Source: Paenibacillus polymyxa
GTDB taxonomy: Bacteria; Bacillota; Bacilli; Paenibacillales; Paenibacillaceae
Reading direction: 5' to 3'
Assembly: GCF_018614975.1 (NCBI RefSeq)
Contig: NZ_JAGGNR010000010.1
Coordinates: forward strand, 1-64,000
Length of the DNA stretch: 64,000 nt
In this document: positions 17,423-26,755 of the stretch, piece by piece
Layout of the letters: each line of letters begins with the position of its first letter
Numbering within the stretch: the stretch's first letter is position 1
The notes under the pieces: generated by a model
Seen by the model: only the letters and a program-made list of their open reading frames with translations
What the model was told of the DNA's origin: nothing
The model's database searches: none
Made by a program: the position numbers and the translations under genes

Positions 17423-18493
17423 TCACTTGCTTTTCTTGTTCTTTTGTTTACGTTCATCCTGTTCCCAATGTTTCAGCAGTGGATAAGGATCGAACGACCA
17501 TTCGTGCAGTCCGCTATCCCGGTAGATCCCATAGTGCAGATGTGGAGGGAATTTGCCCTGTGTCCCCGGTTTCCCATATCCAGAACTGCCAACCCAACCC
17601 ACGACCTGACCAGGGATAACCACTTCACCAATGCGTGCGCTCTTGTCAAAACCCGAGAGATGGGCGTAGTAATGATAATGGTTGTTCAAATCCCGAATTC
17701 CGATGCGCCAGCCGCCAAACGGATTCCAACCTTTAATCTCCACGACCCCGTAACAGGTACTGCGCACAGGCAGGCCATGCGGAGCGAAGATATCCGTTCC
17801 CTCATGAATGCGATAACCGCCCCAGCTTCTTTTCGTCCCCCAGGTGCTGCGATAGGAGTAGTTGGTTCCGAGCGGGACCGGAAAGGCATGTCCGAATAGA
17901 TCCAGATTGTCAAAATGCTCATATAACTTCGCGAATTGCTGTATCCGTTGTACAGCACGGGAGTTGTGATAATATTCCCACAAAGCAATGTTAAAGTCCT
18001 CTTGCTTGTTCCCGTGACCTTGCATAACAGAAGCCATGCTGTACAGCACATCCTGATCATTGTTGGCATCTGCTATACCGTCTCCTGAACCATCACGTCC
18101 ATAGCCTTTGAAAAAAAGAATGGATTCCGGATGTTGATCCGTCTCATCGGGATTTAGCCATCCTCTCCAAGCCGGAGGAGTCATGAAGATACCCGTAAGT
18201 CGCTCCGGATACTTGCGATCCTTTGGATGTGCCCGAGTAATCGTTCGTTCATACTGATCAATTGCGGCAAGCCTGTACCAGGGAATCTGGGTCATCTGAC
18301 CGATGGTTTCATATAAATGGCGACGTTCAGCGAAAATTTCTGCGGGTTTTAACTCGGCAGCCTGTGGTTTGGGAGCGGCCTGGGCGGGTTCACTGTAAAC
18401 TTCAACAGGCAAGAATGGGAGAAGCAGAGTACCTGCAAGTAATGTTTTGATCCAAAAGCGGTACGTGTGCCTGAAGGTCAAGCGTTGTTGCAC
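17423..18493 (-). CDS. M23-family peptidase, LytH-like (sporulation cortex peptidase)
   Basis: An exported zinc metallopeptidase. A signal or anchor segment (WIKTLLAGTLLLPFLPVEVY) is followed by a helical domain and then by the C-terminal M23 domain with zinc ligands in HEGTDIF and HLHYGIY. B. subtilis LytH (YunA), which cuts L-Ala-D-Glu in spore peptidoglycan, is encoded next to yunB, and the same convergent arrangement is found here. That supports a cortex-maturation role, but the name rests on synteny. The start is uncertain. GTG 18493 has GGAAAGGGG upstream, while ATG 18514 and an upstream start at 18544 lack a ribosome site. Confidence 0.82.
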   Translation of the reverse strand: MQQRLTFRHTYRFWIKTLLAGTLLLPFLPVEVYSEPAQAAPKPQAAELKPAEIFAERRHLYETIGQMTQIPWYRLAAIDQYERTITRAHPKDRKYPERLTGIFMTPPAWRGWLNPDETDQHPESILFFKGYGRDGSGDGIADANNDQDVLYSMASVMQGHGNKQEDFNIALWEYYHNSRAVQRIQQFAKLYEHFDNLDLFGHAFPVPLGTNYSYRSTWGTKRSWGGYRIHEGTDIFAPHGLPVRSTCYGVVEIKGWNPFGGWRIGIRDLNNHYHYYAHLSGFDKSARIGEVVIPGQVVGWVGSSGYGKPGTQGKFPPHLHYGIYRDSGLHEWSFDPYPLLKHWEQDERKQKNKKSK

Positions 18494-18733
18494 TGGGAAG
18501 CAGCCCCTTTCCATTAGAATGATACAAGGTACCCGATGAACCAAGCTAAAGGTTATCGTTCTTCAAAAGTTCTCATTTTATCCATGTAAGCTTTTGGAGT
18601 GAATCGAATTATACAAATTGTCCATATCGGGCATGAATGCACAAGATGTGACAAATGGGGGTTTTTCCAACGCTTTCATGGTATAATATGTTCCGAGCAA
18701 CAGCCTAACTTCAGTAGAAAGAAGGTTTATGCA

Positions 18734-19633
18734 TTGGCAAAACGTGTTAAAGAACCGAAGCCGGATTGGATTCGGATCAAATTGACAACCGGCGATAACT
18801 ATCAGGAAATGAAAACGATGATGCGTTCTAAAACGCTGCATACGGTATGTGAGGAAGCAAGATGTCCGAATATTTATGAATGCTGGGCCAACCGAACGGC
18901 CACTTTTATGATTTTGGGCGATATTTGCACAAGGGCATGCCGGTTTTGCGCGGTGAATACAGGCTTGCCAACGGAACTTGATCTGCAGGAACCAGAACGT
19001 GTGGCGGAAGCAGCAGAGCAGATGAATCTGCAACACTGCGTAATTACAAGTGTAGCCCGTGACGATCTGAAAGACGGGGGAGCTACGATCTTTGCAGAGA
19101 CGGTAAAGGCCGTACGGCGGCGGTTGCCATTGTGCAGCGTTGAAGTACTCATTCCAGACTTTCTGGGCGATCGGGAATCTTTGCAGATTGTAATGGATGC
19201 CAAACCGGACATTCTGAATCACAATATTGAGACGGTTGAGCGGTTGTCAGACAAAGTGCGTGCCAAGGCAAAATATAAACGTTCACTGGAATTGCTTGCT
19301 CGTGCCAAAGAAATGCAACCTAACATCCCTACGAAATCAAGCATTATGCTTGGTGTAGGTGAGGAATATAATGAAATTTTATCAACAATGGATGATCTTC
19401 GTGCGGTGAACTGTGATATTATGACGATTGGTCAATATTTGCAGCCATCGGAGAAACATCTGTATGTTGAAAAATATTATCCGCCAGAGGAGTTCGCTGC
19501 ATTGAAACAGGAAGGATTAAAACGTGGGTTCAGCCACGTCGAATCCGGCCCGATGGTACGCAGCTCCTACCATGCGCATGAACAGGTGAAATCGGCTACC
19601 AAACATGCTGAACAGGCGGCAACACACGTGTGA
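18734..19633 (+). CDS. lipA: Lipoyl synthase
   Basis: A 299-residue radical SAM enzyme that inserts two sulfurs into octanoyl groups on carrier proteins to make lipoate. The auxiliary cluster cysteines are C39, C44 and C50 ([12 protein letters not shown]), and the radical SAM cluster is C65, C69 and C72 (CTRACRFC). RSSYHA near the C-terminus is the conserved serine motif. The start is TTG 18734, preceded by AAGAAGG at the right distance; the open frame extends 45 codons further upstream without a ribosome site. The yutD-like gene overlaps or abuts its stop. Confidence 0.96.
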   Translation: MAKRVKEPKPDWIRIKLTTGDNYQEMKTMMRSKTLHTVCEEARCPNIYECWANRTATFMILGDICTRACRFCAVNTGLPTELDLQEPERVAEAAEQMNLQHCVITSVARDDLKDGGATIFAETVKAVRRRLPLCSVEVLIPDFLGDRESLQIVMDAKPDILNHNIETVERLSDKVRAKAKYKRSLELLARAKEMQPNIPTKSSIMLGVGEEYNEILSTMDDLRAVNCDIMTIGQYLQPSEKHLYVEKYYPPEEFAALKQEGLKRGFSHVESGPMVRSSYHAHEQVKSATKHAEQAATHV

Positions 19634-19647
19634 TGGAGGATACCGGA

Positions 19648-20067
19648 TTGGAAGAAGAAAAAATCACAGAACAGATTCAGGACCAACTTCAGGAGCAGAT
19701 CCAGGAGCCGGTTCAGGAATCGGTTGTTGAATCGGTTGAAGAAAAGCCCAAAGAACCGGTCATTGTACAGATCGGCGGCAAAAATTATGAAATCGTCCAG
19801 AACCACAAAGAGGGTTGGAATCCAGAGGTCTTCCGTGATCGTTACAGTGAAGTGCTGGAGCGTTACGATTATATTATCGGGGACTGGGGTTATAGCCAGT
19901 TAAGGTTAAAAGGTTTTTACCGTGAAAACCATCCAAAAGCGACGAAGGATTCCACAATAGCCAGTATGGTGGATTATATCAATGAATATTGTAACTTTGG
20001 CTGTGCGTACTTTGTGCTTCAGAAGAGCAAAGATCAACCTCAAGCCAAAGCAAAAAGCGGTTCCTGA
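19648..20067 (+). CDS. YutD family protein
   Basis: About 139 residues. The first 45 are acidic and rich in Gln-Glu-Pro repeats (QIQDQLQEQIQEPVQES), a low-complexity stretch. The conserved YutD domain follows (VQIGGKNYEIVQNHKEGWN, then YDYIIGDWGYSQLRLKGFY). The function is unknown. TTG 19648 is chosen because GGAGG (19635-19639) is 8 bases before it; GTG 19630 and ATG 19633 overlap the lipA stop. In B. subtilis yutD lies close to lipA (yutB), so the pair is conserved and probably co-transcribed. Confidence 0.85.
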   Translation: MEEEKITEQIQDQLQEQIQEPVQESVVESVEEKPKEPVIVQIGGKNYEIVQNHKEGWNPEVFRDRYSEVLERYDYIIGDWGYSQLRLKGFYRENHPKATKDSTIASMVDYINEYCNFGCAYFVLQKSKDQPQAKAKSGS

Positions 20068-20083
20068 GAGGGACCGCTTTTTG
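20052..20083 (+). terminator. Terminator after the yutD-like gene
   Basis: AAAGCGGTTCC / GGGACCGCTTTTT forms a stem with a T run. It overlaps the end of the gene and faces the convergent NAD kinase. Confidence 0.75.
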
Positions 20084-20092
20084 GTGTGTGTA

Positions 20093-20896
20093 TTAGTCGA
20101 GAAATGCCGTGCGAACCCGGTTCCAGAACGGATAAGGTCGGAAACGTGCAAAACTGACCTTGTGACTGGATACCTGACAACGGACGGATATCAGATCCTC
20201 TACCATCACGTTTACATGATCAATCGTCATTAATAACCGCTGATCCTTACGAGAGAAAATATCACAATGATGATGCTTGGGCAAAATAATCGGTGAACCA
20301 AGTGTCCGATAGACCCGGTTATTAATGGAAGCAATCTCCGCAATCTGAATGGCCTCGATGGTTGGATGCACCATGGCACCGCCAAGGGCCTTGTTGTACG
20401 CCGTGCTGCCTGAAGGCGTGGATACACAGATTCCATCCCCACGGAACATCTCAAATGTCACATCGTTAATATCGACCTGGGCCACGACGGTACCGTCTAC
20501 ACCTTTTAACGTAAATTCATTAAGGGCGATGTATGAGGAATTCCCCGACTTTTTCCGGATCTCAAGCTCCAATAGCGGGTATTGTACAATGCGTGGTTTG
20601 AGACGCTCCGGATCTCCTTTGCCACTCATCAGCCTGACTAATTCCCGTAATTCTTCCTTCTTCCAATCGGCGTAAAAGCCGAGATGGCCTGTATGAACCC
20701 CAACAAAAGCAATATCCGGAATACGGTCGATGAAATTGTGAAATGCCTGTAGCATCGTACCATCGCCCCCGATGGAGATCACAATCTCCGGCGATTCTGC
20801 ATCCAGCTTGAACCCTTCTTCCTTCGCCAGCGCATGAAACTGCTGGCTGAGATCAATCGATAACTGGTCTCCGCGGTCTTGAACATAATATCTCAA
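20093..20896 (-). CDS. nadK: NAD kinase
   Basis: A 267-residue enzyme that phosphorylates NAD to NADP with ATP or polyphosphate. The diagnostic GGDGTML is at residues 43-49. LNEFTLKG and the glycine-rich PSGSTAYNKALGGA mark the NAD site. The length matches B. subtilis NadF (YjbN). The start is TTG 20896 with AAAGGAG 8 bases upstream. A truncated globin of the yjbI type lies 2 kb away, recalling the B. subtilis yjb cluster. Confidence 0.95.
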   Translation of the reverse strand: MRYYVQDRGDQLSIDLSQQFHALAKEEGFKLDAESPEIVISIGGDGTMLQAFHNFIDRIPDIAFVGVHTGHLGFYADWKKEELRELVRLMSGKGDPERLKPRIVQYPLLELEIRKKSGNSSYIALNEFTLKGVDGTVVAQVDINDVTFEMFRGDGICVSTPSGSTAYNKALGGAMVHPTIEAIQIAEIASINNRVYRTLGSPIILPKHHHCDIFSRKDQRLLMTIDHVNVMVEDLISVRCQVSSHKVSFARFRPYPFWNRVRTAFLD

Positions 20897-21000
20897 GATG
20901 AAAGCTCCTTTGTGGTCATTATACTACCGATGATAATCAATTCCGCGGAAGAACACAACGTTTGGGCGCATATTCCGTTAAATATAGATGAATCGTTGAC

Positions 21001-22254
21001 TTATTTTTTGGCATGTCGTCTAGACTTGAGAATGGAACTTAATATCGCAAGGAATAACAACAACACGATGAGGCTTACAAAAACAATCATTCCGGTTAAA
21101 AAAATTAGTCCCCAGTCCGGTGTATACGTTGATAACGATGGGATGAAACCGGGCTCCATAAGTGCGGGTGAAGAGGAACGCCCCATCATGGGTATCCATA
21201 ACAGCAGGACCAGCACAGGTGCAATTAGTGCATGAATCGCTCTGGCGAATAGAAATGGACCGTATCTCATGGGTGTGTTGCTAAGAACACTCATAATCTG
21301 TGCATGGACGGATAATCCACCCCAGGAGAGAACAAAGGCTGCTGCTGCAACTTTATAGACGAGTGGGATGGATGCCCCGGCACTTCCAGCCTCTTTGCTT
21401 CCCAGCGTTACTTCAAAAAGCCCCCCGACCAAGCTAGGAGATAAGGCTGGAGGAAGCCCGCTATGTCGAAGCAATTGCTCGGTTATCCCGTATAATCCGC
21501 CAAGCCAACCGGTCTGTACAAGCAACTCCATCATGACCGAGAAGAATACAACCAGCCCTCCTACGATAATAATAAGGCGAAGGGATGAGGAGACTGCCTG
21601 GCGCAGCAGTTCACCGAATGCCCGTCCGTCAGCCTTTCTTGCTTCATGCATCGCATAGATGGCCCGGACCAGTCTGTTTCTAGGTATCTTCTCCGAATGA
21701 GATGCAGAAGAGAGGTCTGGCTGTGAGCCTTCTGCTGTACCCCCGTGAAAACGCATGAGCATACCCACCAGAAAAGCTGCAGCGTAATGGCTCGCAACCA
21801 ATACTGGAGCAATGGCGACATTATGGAAGAACCCAACCGATACCGCTCCAATCATGAAGATCGGATCGGATGATGTAGTGAAGGCGACGAGCCGTTCTCC
21901 TTCTTCCCGGGTAACCTGCTTTTGTTCCCATAACTGGGCGGTCAGTTTTGCCCCTGTAGGATACCCGGATGCACAGCTCACGGCAAATACAAAACCACCG
22001 CTTCCGGGAACACGAAACAATGGACGCATCAGTGGATTCAGCAAGGTACCTAGAAAATGAACAATGCCAAAGCCGAGCAGAAGCTCGGACAGCACCAAAA
22101 AAGGAAAAAGGGAGGGAAACAATACGTCCCACCAGATGGACAGTCCGCGTACACCTGCATGCCAGGTTTCCGCTGGATACAAGACCATTAACACACAAAG
22201 GATCAGGAGAGCGAGTGTGACCAGGACATGGGTGAGTCGTTGTGAAGCAGCCAT
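21001..22254 (-). CDS. ylbJ: Sporulation integral membrane protein YlbJ
   Basis: A 417-residue polytopic membrane protein with about eight to ten hydrophobic segments. It carries the nucleoside-recognition-type domain and YlbJ hallmarks RGLSIWWDVLFPSLFPFLV, CASGYPTGAKLTAQLWEQ and LVAFTTSSDPIFMIGAVSVGF. In B. subtilis ylbJ is a sigma-E gene needed for normal spore resistance. AAAGGAGAAG precedes the ATG. It stands alone, divergent from a possible 31-residue gene. Confidence 0.93.
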   Translation of the reverse strand: MAASQRLTHVLVTLALLILCVLMVLYPAETWHAGVRGLSIWWDVLFPSLFPFLVLSELLLGFGIVHFLGTLLNPLMRPLFRVPGSGGFVFAVSCASGYPTGAKLTAQLWEQKQVTREEGERLVAFTTSSDPIFMIGAVSVGFFHNVAIAPVLVASHYAAAFLVGMLMRFHGGTAEGSQPDLSSASHSEKIPRNRLVRAIYAMHEARKADGRAFGELLRQAVSSSLRLIIIVGGLVVFFSVMMELLVQTGWLGGLYGITEQLLRHSGLPPALSPSLVGGLFEVTLGSKEAGSAGASIPLVYKVAAAAFVLSWGGLSVHAQIMSVLSNTPMRYGPFLFARAIHALIAPVLVLLLWIPMMGRSSSPALMEPGFIPSLSTYTPDWGLIFLTGMIVFVSLIVLLLFLAILSSILKSRRHAKK

Positions 22255-22474
22255 GAATTCTTCTCCTTTATTTTTGGAATGGTCGGTGTGCGGAAGTCTG
22301 TGATGCTATTGCCATCAATATATGAAAAAAAGTGGACAAACAGTACAAAATAATACGTAGAAAGCGCTTGCAAAAGTGGCTGTGTTTTTGAGTGATGTGT
22401 GCTAAAATGAGAAAAACGCCTGAACGTCACCTAATGGTCTCCAAGGTGGAATTCTTTCGGATGGAGTGATGATC

Positions 22475-22570
22475 ATGAGTCTTGTCACCGGAATCCTGGT
22501 CTGTGCTTTTGTATATGTGATACGTGCCTCGCTGGTACGCTCTGAGGAAGAGGACTGGCGGAGTTATTAA
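22475..22570 (+). CDS. Possible 31-residue membrane miniprotein
   Basis: ATG 22475 opens a 31-codon frame beginning MSLVTGILVCAFVYVIRASL and ending in an acidic tail (RSEEEDWRSY). One short transmembrane helix is followed by a charged tail. GGAG at 22463-22466 is 8 bases before the ATG. An extended -10-like TGCTAAAAT lies at 22398-22406. A strong terminator begins 12 bases after the stop. This complete transcription-unit layout supports a real small gene; function unknown. It is divergent from ylbJ. Confidence 0.55.
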   Translation: MSLVTGILVCAFVYVIRASLVRSEEEDWRSY

Positions 22571-22581
22571 TGAATATCTAG

Positions 22582-22612
22582 TGCGCCAACCTATGTGGTT
22601 GGCGCTTTTTTT
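22582..22612 (+). terminator. Strong terminator after the miniprotein
   Basis: The perfect 9-bp stem GCGCCAACC / GGTTGGCGC is followed by seven T. Confidence 0.9.
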
Positions 22613-22631
22613 GTGTCATGTTTTGAAGAAG

Positions 22632-22692
22632 GTCCTATATACAGATGGCAGGTTACATGTCCTGATGATTTCATGTGATATAGGACTTTTTG
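22632..22692 (+). terminator. Second hairpin, GTCCTATAT / ATATAGGAC
   Basis: GTCCTATAT (22632) pairs with ATATAGGAC (22677), followed by TTTTTGG. The long loop makes its function uncertain: it may be a second terminator or part of a leader for the globin gene. Confidence 0.4.
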
Positions 22693-22813
22693 GTTTTTTT
22701 TGATAGAATGGAGATAAAGGCTTTTGTAGCCTGGATATTGTTACTGTTTTCACAATGTTCACGGAACGTGTAATATATGGCAAAATTCGACATCAGAAAG
22801 GGGAATCAGACGA

Positions 22814-23191
22814 ATGAATCCCAGTTTGAGTATTTATGACAATCTTGGCGGTGAGAAAGGTGTTCGCGCACTGGTCGAGGCCTTTTATCCGATCGTTCAG
22901 CAGAATGAGCAGCTGGCTCCGCTTTTCCCGGAAGATATTCAGCCTGTCATCGACAAGCAGTATATGTTTTTGTCTCAGTTTTTTGGAGGACCAGGGCTAT
23001 TTTCCGAGGCATTTGGACATCCGATGATGCGTGCCCGTCATATGCACTTTGAAGTGACGGTAGAACGGGCTGAGGCTTGGCTTGCATGCATGGATCAAGC
23101 CTTAACACAGATTGGTGTGGAGGAGCCCTTGCATTCGTTTATCCTGCAGCGTTTATCCGGGCCTGCACATCATTTTGTGAATACACCGTAG
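22814..23191 (+). CDS. Truncated hemoglobin (group II, YjbI type)
   Basis: A 125-residue 2-over-2 globin. It contains IYDNLGGEKGVRALVEAFY at the N-terminus, FFGGPGLFSEAFGHPMMRARH in the haem region, and the conserved W in AEAWLACMDQAL. Group II truncated globins of Bacilli bind oxygen and peroxide; YjbI is encoded beside yjbH there. AGAAAGGGG precedes the ATG. It is followed by a DUF2225 gene 43 bases later. Confidence 0.93.
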   Translation: MNPSLSIYDNLGGEKGVRALVEAFYPIVQQNEQLAPLFPEDIQPVIDKQYMFLSQFFGGPGLFSEAFGHPMMRARHMHFEVTVERAEAWLACMDQALTQIGVEEPLHSFILQRLSGPAHHFVNTP

Positions 23192-23234
23192 TTCCGAATA
23201 TGATTATAAGCGTACGGGAGAGGGATGGAATAGA

Positions 23235-23966
23235 TTGGAATTAGAGCCGCTGTATAAGGTGAAAGTGACCTGTCATTATTGCGAAACCGAGTATGACACC
23301 TCACGGGTAAGACCGAGTTTGAAAAGGCCCTACCGGACGGATTCGGATTTTTGTGCTTACTACAAGCTGGAGAATCCAGATTTTTATGTGGTTCGCATCT
23401 GTCCACAGTGCGGGTTTGCCTCGACGGAGAACGCAACGGACCATTTGAATGATGCTCAGCGCAAGGCTTTTAAGGATCAGATCGGTAACCGCTGGGTTAA
23501 ACGTGATTATAGTGGAGCACGAACACTGGACCAGGCGCTAGCTACGTACAAGCTTGCCTTGCTGTGCGCACAGGTTATCCAGGAGAAAGATCGTGTCGTC
23601 GCTGGTCTGTTGCATCATATCGCTTGGTTGTATCGTTATATGGAAGACCATGCACAGGAACATCGTTTTCTTGAATTTAGCCTTGAAGCCTATGTGAAGG
23701 TGTTCGAACGGGAAGGAACGGGTGGCAATGAAGCCAAACTGTTGTATTTGCTAGGGGAATTGAACCGCAGGGTAGGACGGTTTAATGAAGCAGTGCAATG
23801 GTTCAGCAAGGTCATTCATGACAAGCGGATCACAGATGCGGCCATGATTCGTGCTTCAAGGGAGCAGTGGGCCGTGCTGCGTGAGCAGATGATTTCAAGT
23901 AAGTTGGAACTCCCTGAAGAGATGCGGGAAACAGACAAAGAGGCTGCGAAGCGCAGCCCCCTCTAA
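23235..23966 (+). CDS. DUF2225 family protein
   Basis: A 243-residue cytosolic protein. The N-terminal part has two zinc-binding CxxC pairs (CHYC and CPQC), as in DUF2225. The C-terminal part is helical and TPR-like (LLYLLGELNRRVGRFNEAVQWFSKVI). The start is TTG 23235, preceded by the weak GGGAGAGGG. The family is widespread in Firmicutes with unknown function. It probably shares a transcript with the globin gene. Confidence 0.85.
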   Translation: MELEPLYKVKVTCHYCETEYDTSRVRPSLKRPYRTDSDFCAYYKLENPDFYVVRICPQCGFASTENATDHLNDAQRKAFKDQIGNRWVKRDYSGARTLDQALATYKLALLCAQVIQEKDRVVAGLLHHIAWLYRYMEDHAQEHRFLEFSLEAYVKVFEREGTGGNEAKLLYLLGELNRRVGRFNEAVQWFSKVIHDKRITDAAMIRASREQWAVLREQMISSKLELPEEMRETDKEAAKRSPL

Positions 23967-23978
23967 GTTGGTCTTACA

Positions 23979-24212
23979 TTAGTTACGGACAGGACGGCTG
24001 GATAACAAATAGTCACTGTCGTTGTCGATCACGGTCATGCTTGTATTGCAGCAGGGAAAGACCAGTAATTTCTTTTTGCCTTCGCGAATGAGCACAAGCT
24101 CTTTGGGTTTGAGGGGGAGCAGCACGTTGCTTGCATGACAGTAGGGACATTGCTGTACATAGATGTCTCCCATCACAATATCGTAAGGCCAGCTGTTCTC
24201 AAACGGAATCAT
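23979..24212 (-). CDS. Small zinc-ribbon-like protein of unknown function
   Basis: A 77-residue protein with CPYCHASNVLLPLKP in the first half and PCCNTSMTVID in the second; the cysteines could bind zinc. Its ATG overlaps the stop of yycC by four bases (ATGA), so the two genes are translationally coupled. I do not recognise a named family. Confidence 0.7.
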   Translation of the reverse strand: MIPFENSWPYDIVMGDIYVQQCPYCHASNVLLPLKPKELVLIREGKKKLLVFPCCNTSMTVIDNDSDYLLSSRPVRN

Positions 24213-24379
24213 TCTTGTTCGCCTTCTGGTGCGGAAGGTTTAGAGGCTTCTTGTTTGGCGAGTTCCGCAATCTTCTGCATCAGGATATGTTGGGGCATGT
24301 GCATCAGGTGCTCCAAAGGTACGCCCAGGGATTCTGCTAATTTGACGGCTGTATCAGCCGATACTTGTAAAGGTTTCAT
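24209..24379 (-). CDS. yycC: YycC family protein
   Basis: A 56-residue protein starting MKPLQVSADTAVKLAESLGV and containing the diagnostic EHLMHMPQHILMQKIAEL. B. subtilis YycC has the same form (about 47 residues, start MRPLQIS). TCAGGAGG lies 7 bases before the ATG. The function is unknown. It is followed, with a 4-base overlap, by the zinc-ribbon-like gene. Confidence 0.85.
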   Translation of the reverse strand: MKPLQVSADTAVKLAESLGVPLEHLMHMPQHILMQKIAELAKQEASKPSAPEGEQE

Positions 24380-24410
24380 ACGTTTACCTCCTGAAAGTTA
24401 CTATAAATAC

Positions 24411-24582
24411 ATGTTCAAAAAGACTGGTTTTCAGTACCGAGAAGATGGAATGAAGCTAGAAATGGAGTAGCGGAGCGTAGGCAAACTACGTGAGCAACGG
24501 ACATTTCGGCTGAATTTCATATTCGATGCTGATGATGCCGTTAGGCATGATTCGTAATCAAAAGTGGACTTTTTGAACAACC
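24411..24582 (+). repeat. MITE-like element, copy 1
   Basis: An element of about 172 bp with short terminal inverted repeats (GTTCAAAAAG / CTTTTTGAAC). A second copy in the opposite orientation lies at 60694-60867. Identity between the two is high throughout, including TCAGTACCGAGAAGATGG (or CAAG) and TACGTGAGCAACGGACATTTCGGCTGA. There is no coding capacity. It fits a non-autonomous mobile repeat. It sits between yycC and the M3 peptidase. Confidence 0.8.
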
Positions 24583-24680
24583 TCTGTAGCTATTTCTCTA
24601 GTATAGAGATATGGCACGCAGAAAACCAGTTTTTAATTCAATCCTAACCATCCAATTTATAGAGAGAGGTGCCTTATTAA

Positions 24681-26480
24681 ATGAAAACGCCATTACACCC
24701 CGTATGGGATCTGGAGCCCATTTTTAGTGGAGGTTCTTCCTCCGAGACATTCGCTGCGTATCTGATTGAACTGGAAGAGGATGTACGTAAACTGCAACAT
24801 CTGTTGAACGAAACACCTGCACCGACTTCATTAGAAGAGACGGCTGCATTTGATCCGATTTTGGAACTGCTGCAAAGCTGTTATGTTCGCATATCGGAAG
24901 GTTCTGCGTTTGTATCCTGTCTCTCATCACAAAACCAGAAGGACAAAAAAGCAACTCAGCTTCAAGGGGCCATCAGTTCTATTGCAGCGATGCTGAACGG
25001 CAGCAAATCAAAGTTCGATAATACACTCAGTCAGACATCGGATTTGATGTGGGACGCTTGGATTGCTCGGGATGATATTCAGCAGCTGGCATTTGTACTG
25101 AACGAGAGTCGCTCGCTGGCTCGTCAGAAGCTGTCGCCGGAACTGGAAGGCCTTGCTCTGGATCTGGGTGTGGATGGTTACCATGGTTGGGGCAAATTCT
25201 ACAACACGATTGTCAGCAAGGTGAACATTCCATTTGAGCAAGATGGGGAAACGGTGATGCTCTCCGCAGGACAGGCTGCCAACAAGCTGAGCGATAGTGA
25301 TCGGAATGTACGCGAGACGGTATTTGCAAATTGGGAGCAGGCTTGGACCGATGTCGAAGATTTCTGCGCTGACACGCTGAACCACCTCGCGGGATTCCGT
25401 CTGAAGTTATATGAGAAACGTGGCTGGGATGATATCCTCAAAGAACCTCTGGCTATCAACCGGATGTCACGTCAGACACTGGATACGATGTGGGATGTAA
25501 TTAATGGTGCCAAACCTGCGCTTGTTCAATATCTGGAGCGCAAGGCAGAACTGCTAGGGGTAGACAAGCTCAGCTGGAGCGACGTAGATGCACCTGTAGG
25601 TCAATCAAGTGGCAAAATCACTTACGATGAGGCAGCCATCAATATTGTTGAACAGTTTGCCAAGTTTAGTCCTAAACTTTCCTCGTTTGCAGAGATGGCT
25701 TTTGAGAAACGCTGGATCGAAGCAGAAGACCGTCCTGGCAAGCGTCCAGGCGGATTCTGTACGTCTTTGCCACTTAGCAAAGCAACCCGGATTTTCATGA
25801 CCTTCTCCGGGACACCATCTAATGTGTCGACTCTTGCGCATGAACTTGGTCATGGATATCATCAACACATTATGGAAGAGCTGCCTGCATTGAATCAACG
25901 TTATGCGATGAATGTGGCTGAGACAGCGTCCACGTTTGCTGAACTGATTGTAGCAGATGCTCTGGTTCAGGCGGCAACAGATGAGCAAGAGAAGCTGGCT
26001 TTGCTGGAAGACAAGATACAGCGAAGTGTGGCTTTCTTTATGAACATCCATGCCCGGTTCCTGTTTGAGAATCGTTTCTATGAACAACGCAAAAAAGGCT
26101 TGGTTAACGCGGATGAGCTATCCAAATTAATGGTGGAAGCACAGCAGGAAGCGTTCTGTGGTGTACTTGCATCAGATCATCCGCATTTCTGGGCATCCAA
26201 ATTGCATTTCTATCTGACAGGTGTGCCATTCTATAACTTCCCATACACGTTCGGTTATATGTTCAGTGCGGGAATCTATGCGAGAGCACAGCAAGAAGGA
26301 ACAGCATTTGCAGATAAATACGATGATTTGTTGCGGGATACAGGGCGTATGACGGTCGAAGAACTTGCTCAGAAACATCTCGGTACGGACCTGACACAAC
26401 CGGAATTCTGGCAAAATGCTGCGGACTTGGTTATTGCCGATATTGAGCAGTTTCTACAGATGACGGCAACCGAAAAATAG
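24681..26480 (+). CDS. M3 family oligoendopeptidase (PepF-related)
   Basis: A 599-residue zinc peptidase that cleaves oligopeptides in the cytosol. The zinc motif HELGH is at residues 387-391, with the second-ligand helix after it (ETASTFAELIVADAL). The N-terminal PepF domain begins VWDLEPIFSGG. It is shorter than B. subtilis PepF (YjbG) and looks like the pepF/M3 subgroup. AGAGAGGTG precedes the ATG. It is followed by a terminator and so is probably a single-gene unit. Confidence 0.93.
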   Translation: MKTPLHPVWDLEPIFSGGSSSETFAAYLIELEEDVRKLQHLLNETPAPTSLEETAAFDPILELLQSCYVRISEGSAFVSCLSSQNQKDKKATQLQGAISSIAAMLNGSKSKFDNTLSQTSDLMWDAWIARDDIQQLAFVLNESRSLARQKLSPELEGLALDLGVDGYHGWGKFYNTIVSKVNIPFEQDGETVMLSAGQAANKLSDSDRNVRETVFANWEQAWTDVEDFCADTLNHLAGFRLKLYEKRGWDDILKEPLAINRMSRQTLDTMWDVINGAKPALVQYLERKAELLGVDKLSWSDVDAPVGQSSGKITYDEAAINIVEQFAKFSPKLSSFAEMAFEKRWIEAEDRPGKRPGGFCTSLPLSKATRIFMTFSGTPSNVSTLAHELGHGYHQHIMEELPALNQRYAMNVAETASTFAELIVADALVQAATDEQEKLALLEDKIQRSVAFFMNIHARFLFENRFYEQRKKGLVNADELSKLMVEAQQEAFCGVLASDHPHFWASKLHFYLTGVPFYNFPYTFGYMFSAGIYARAQQEGTAFADKYDDLLRDTGRMTVEELAQKHLGTDLTQPEFWQNAADLVIADIEQFLQMTATEK

Positions 26481-26496
26481 GTTGAATATATATGAA

Positions 26497-26544
26497 AGAG
26501 GCTGCAATCCCCTGTTAACAGACACGGGATTGCAGCCTCTTTTT
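26497..26544 (+). terminator. Terminator after the M3 peptidase
   Basis: The 15-bp stem AGAGGCTGCAATCCC / GGGATTGCAGCCTCT is followed by TTTT. Confidence 0.9.
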
Positions 26545-26755
26545 GTACAGAATCCTCATTTTCGATTCTCGAAGATTTTGTCGTAATTAAGTGAAAAAGC
26601 TCAGTTTAAGGAATTGGAATGGCAATTAATTGTGCAAATCATAGTTAGAAATACCCAACTTTTCCGTTGTTTGTTGAATAAACACATATAATGTCATATA
26701 ATGAGTCGTAAGTCCTTGATTTATAGGACTATAAGCATATAAGGAGAGTGTTAAT

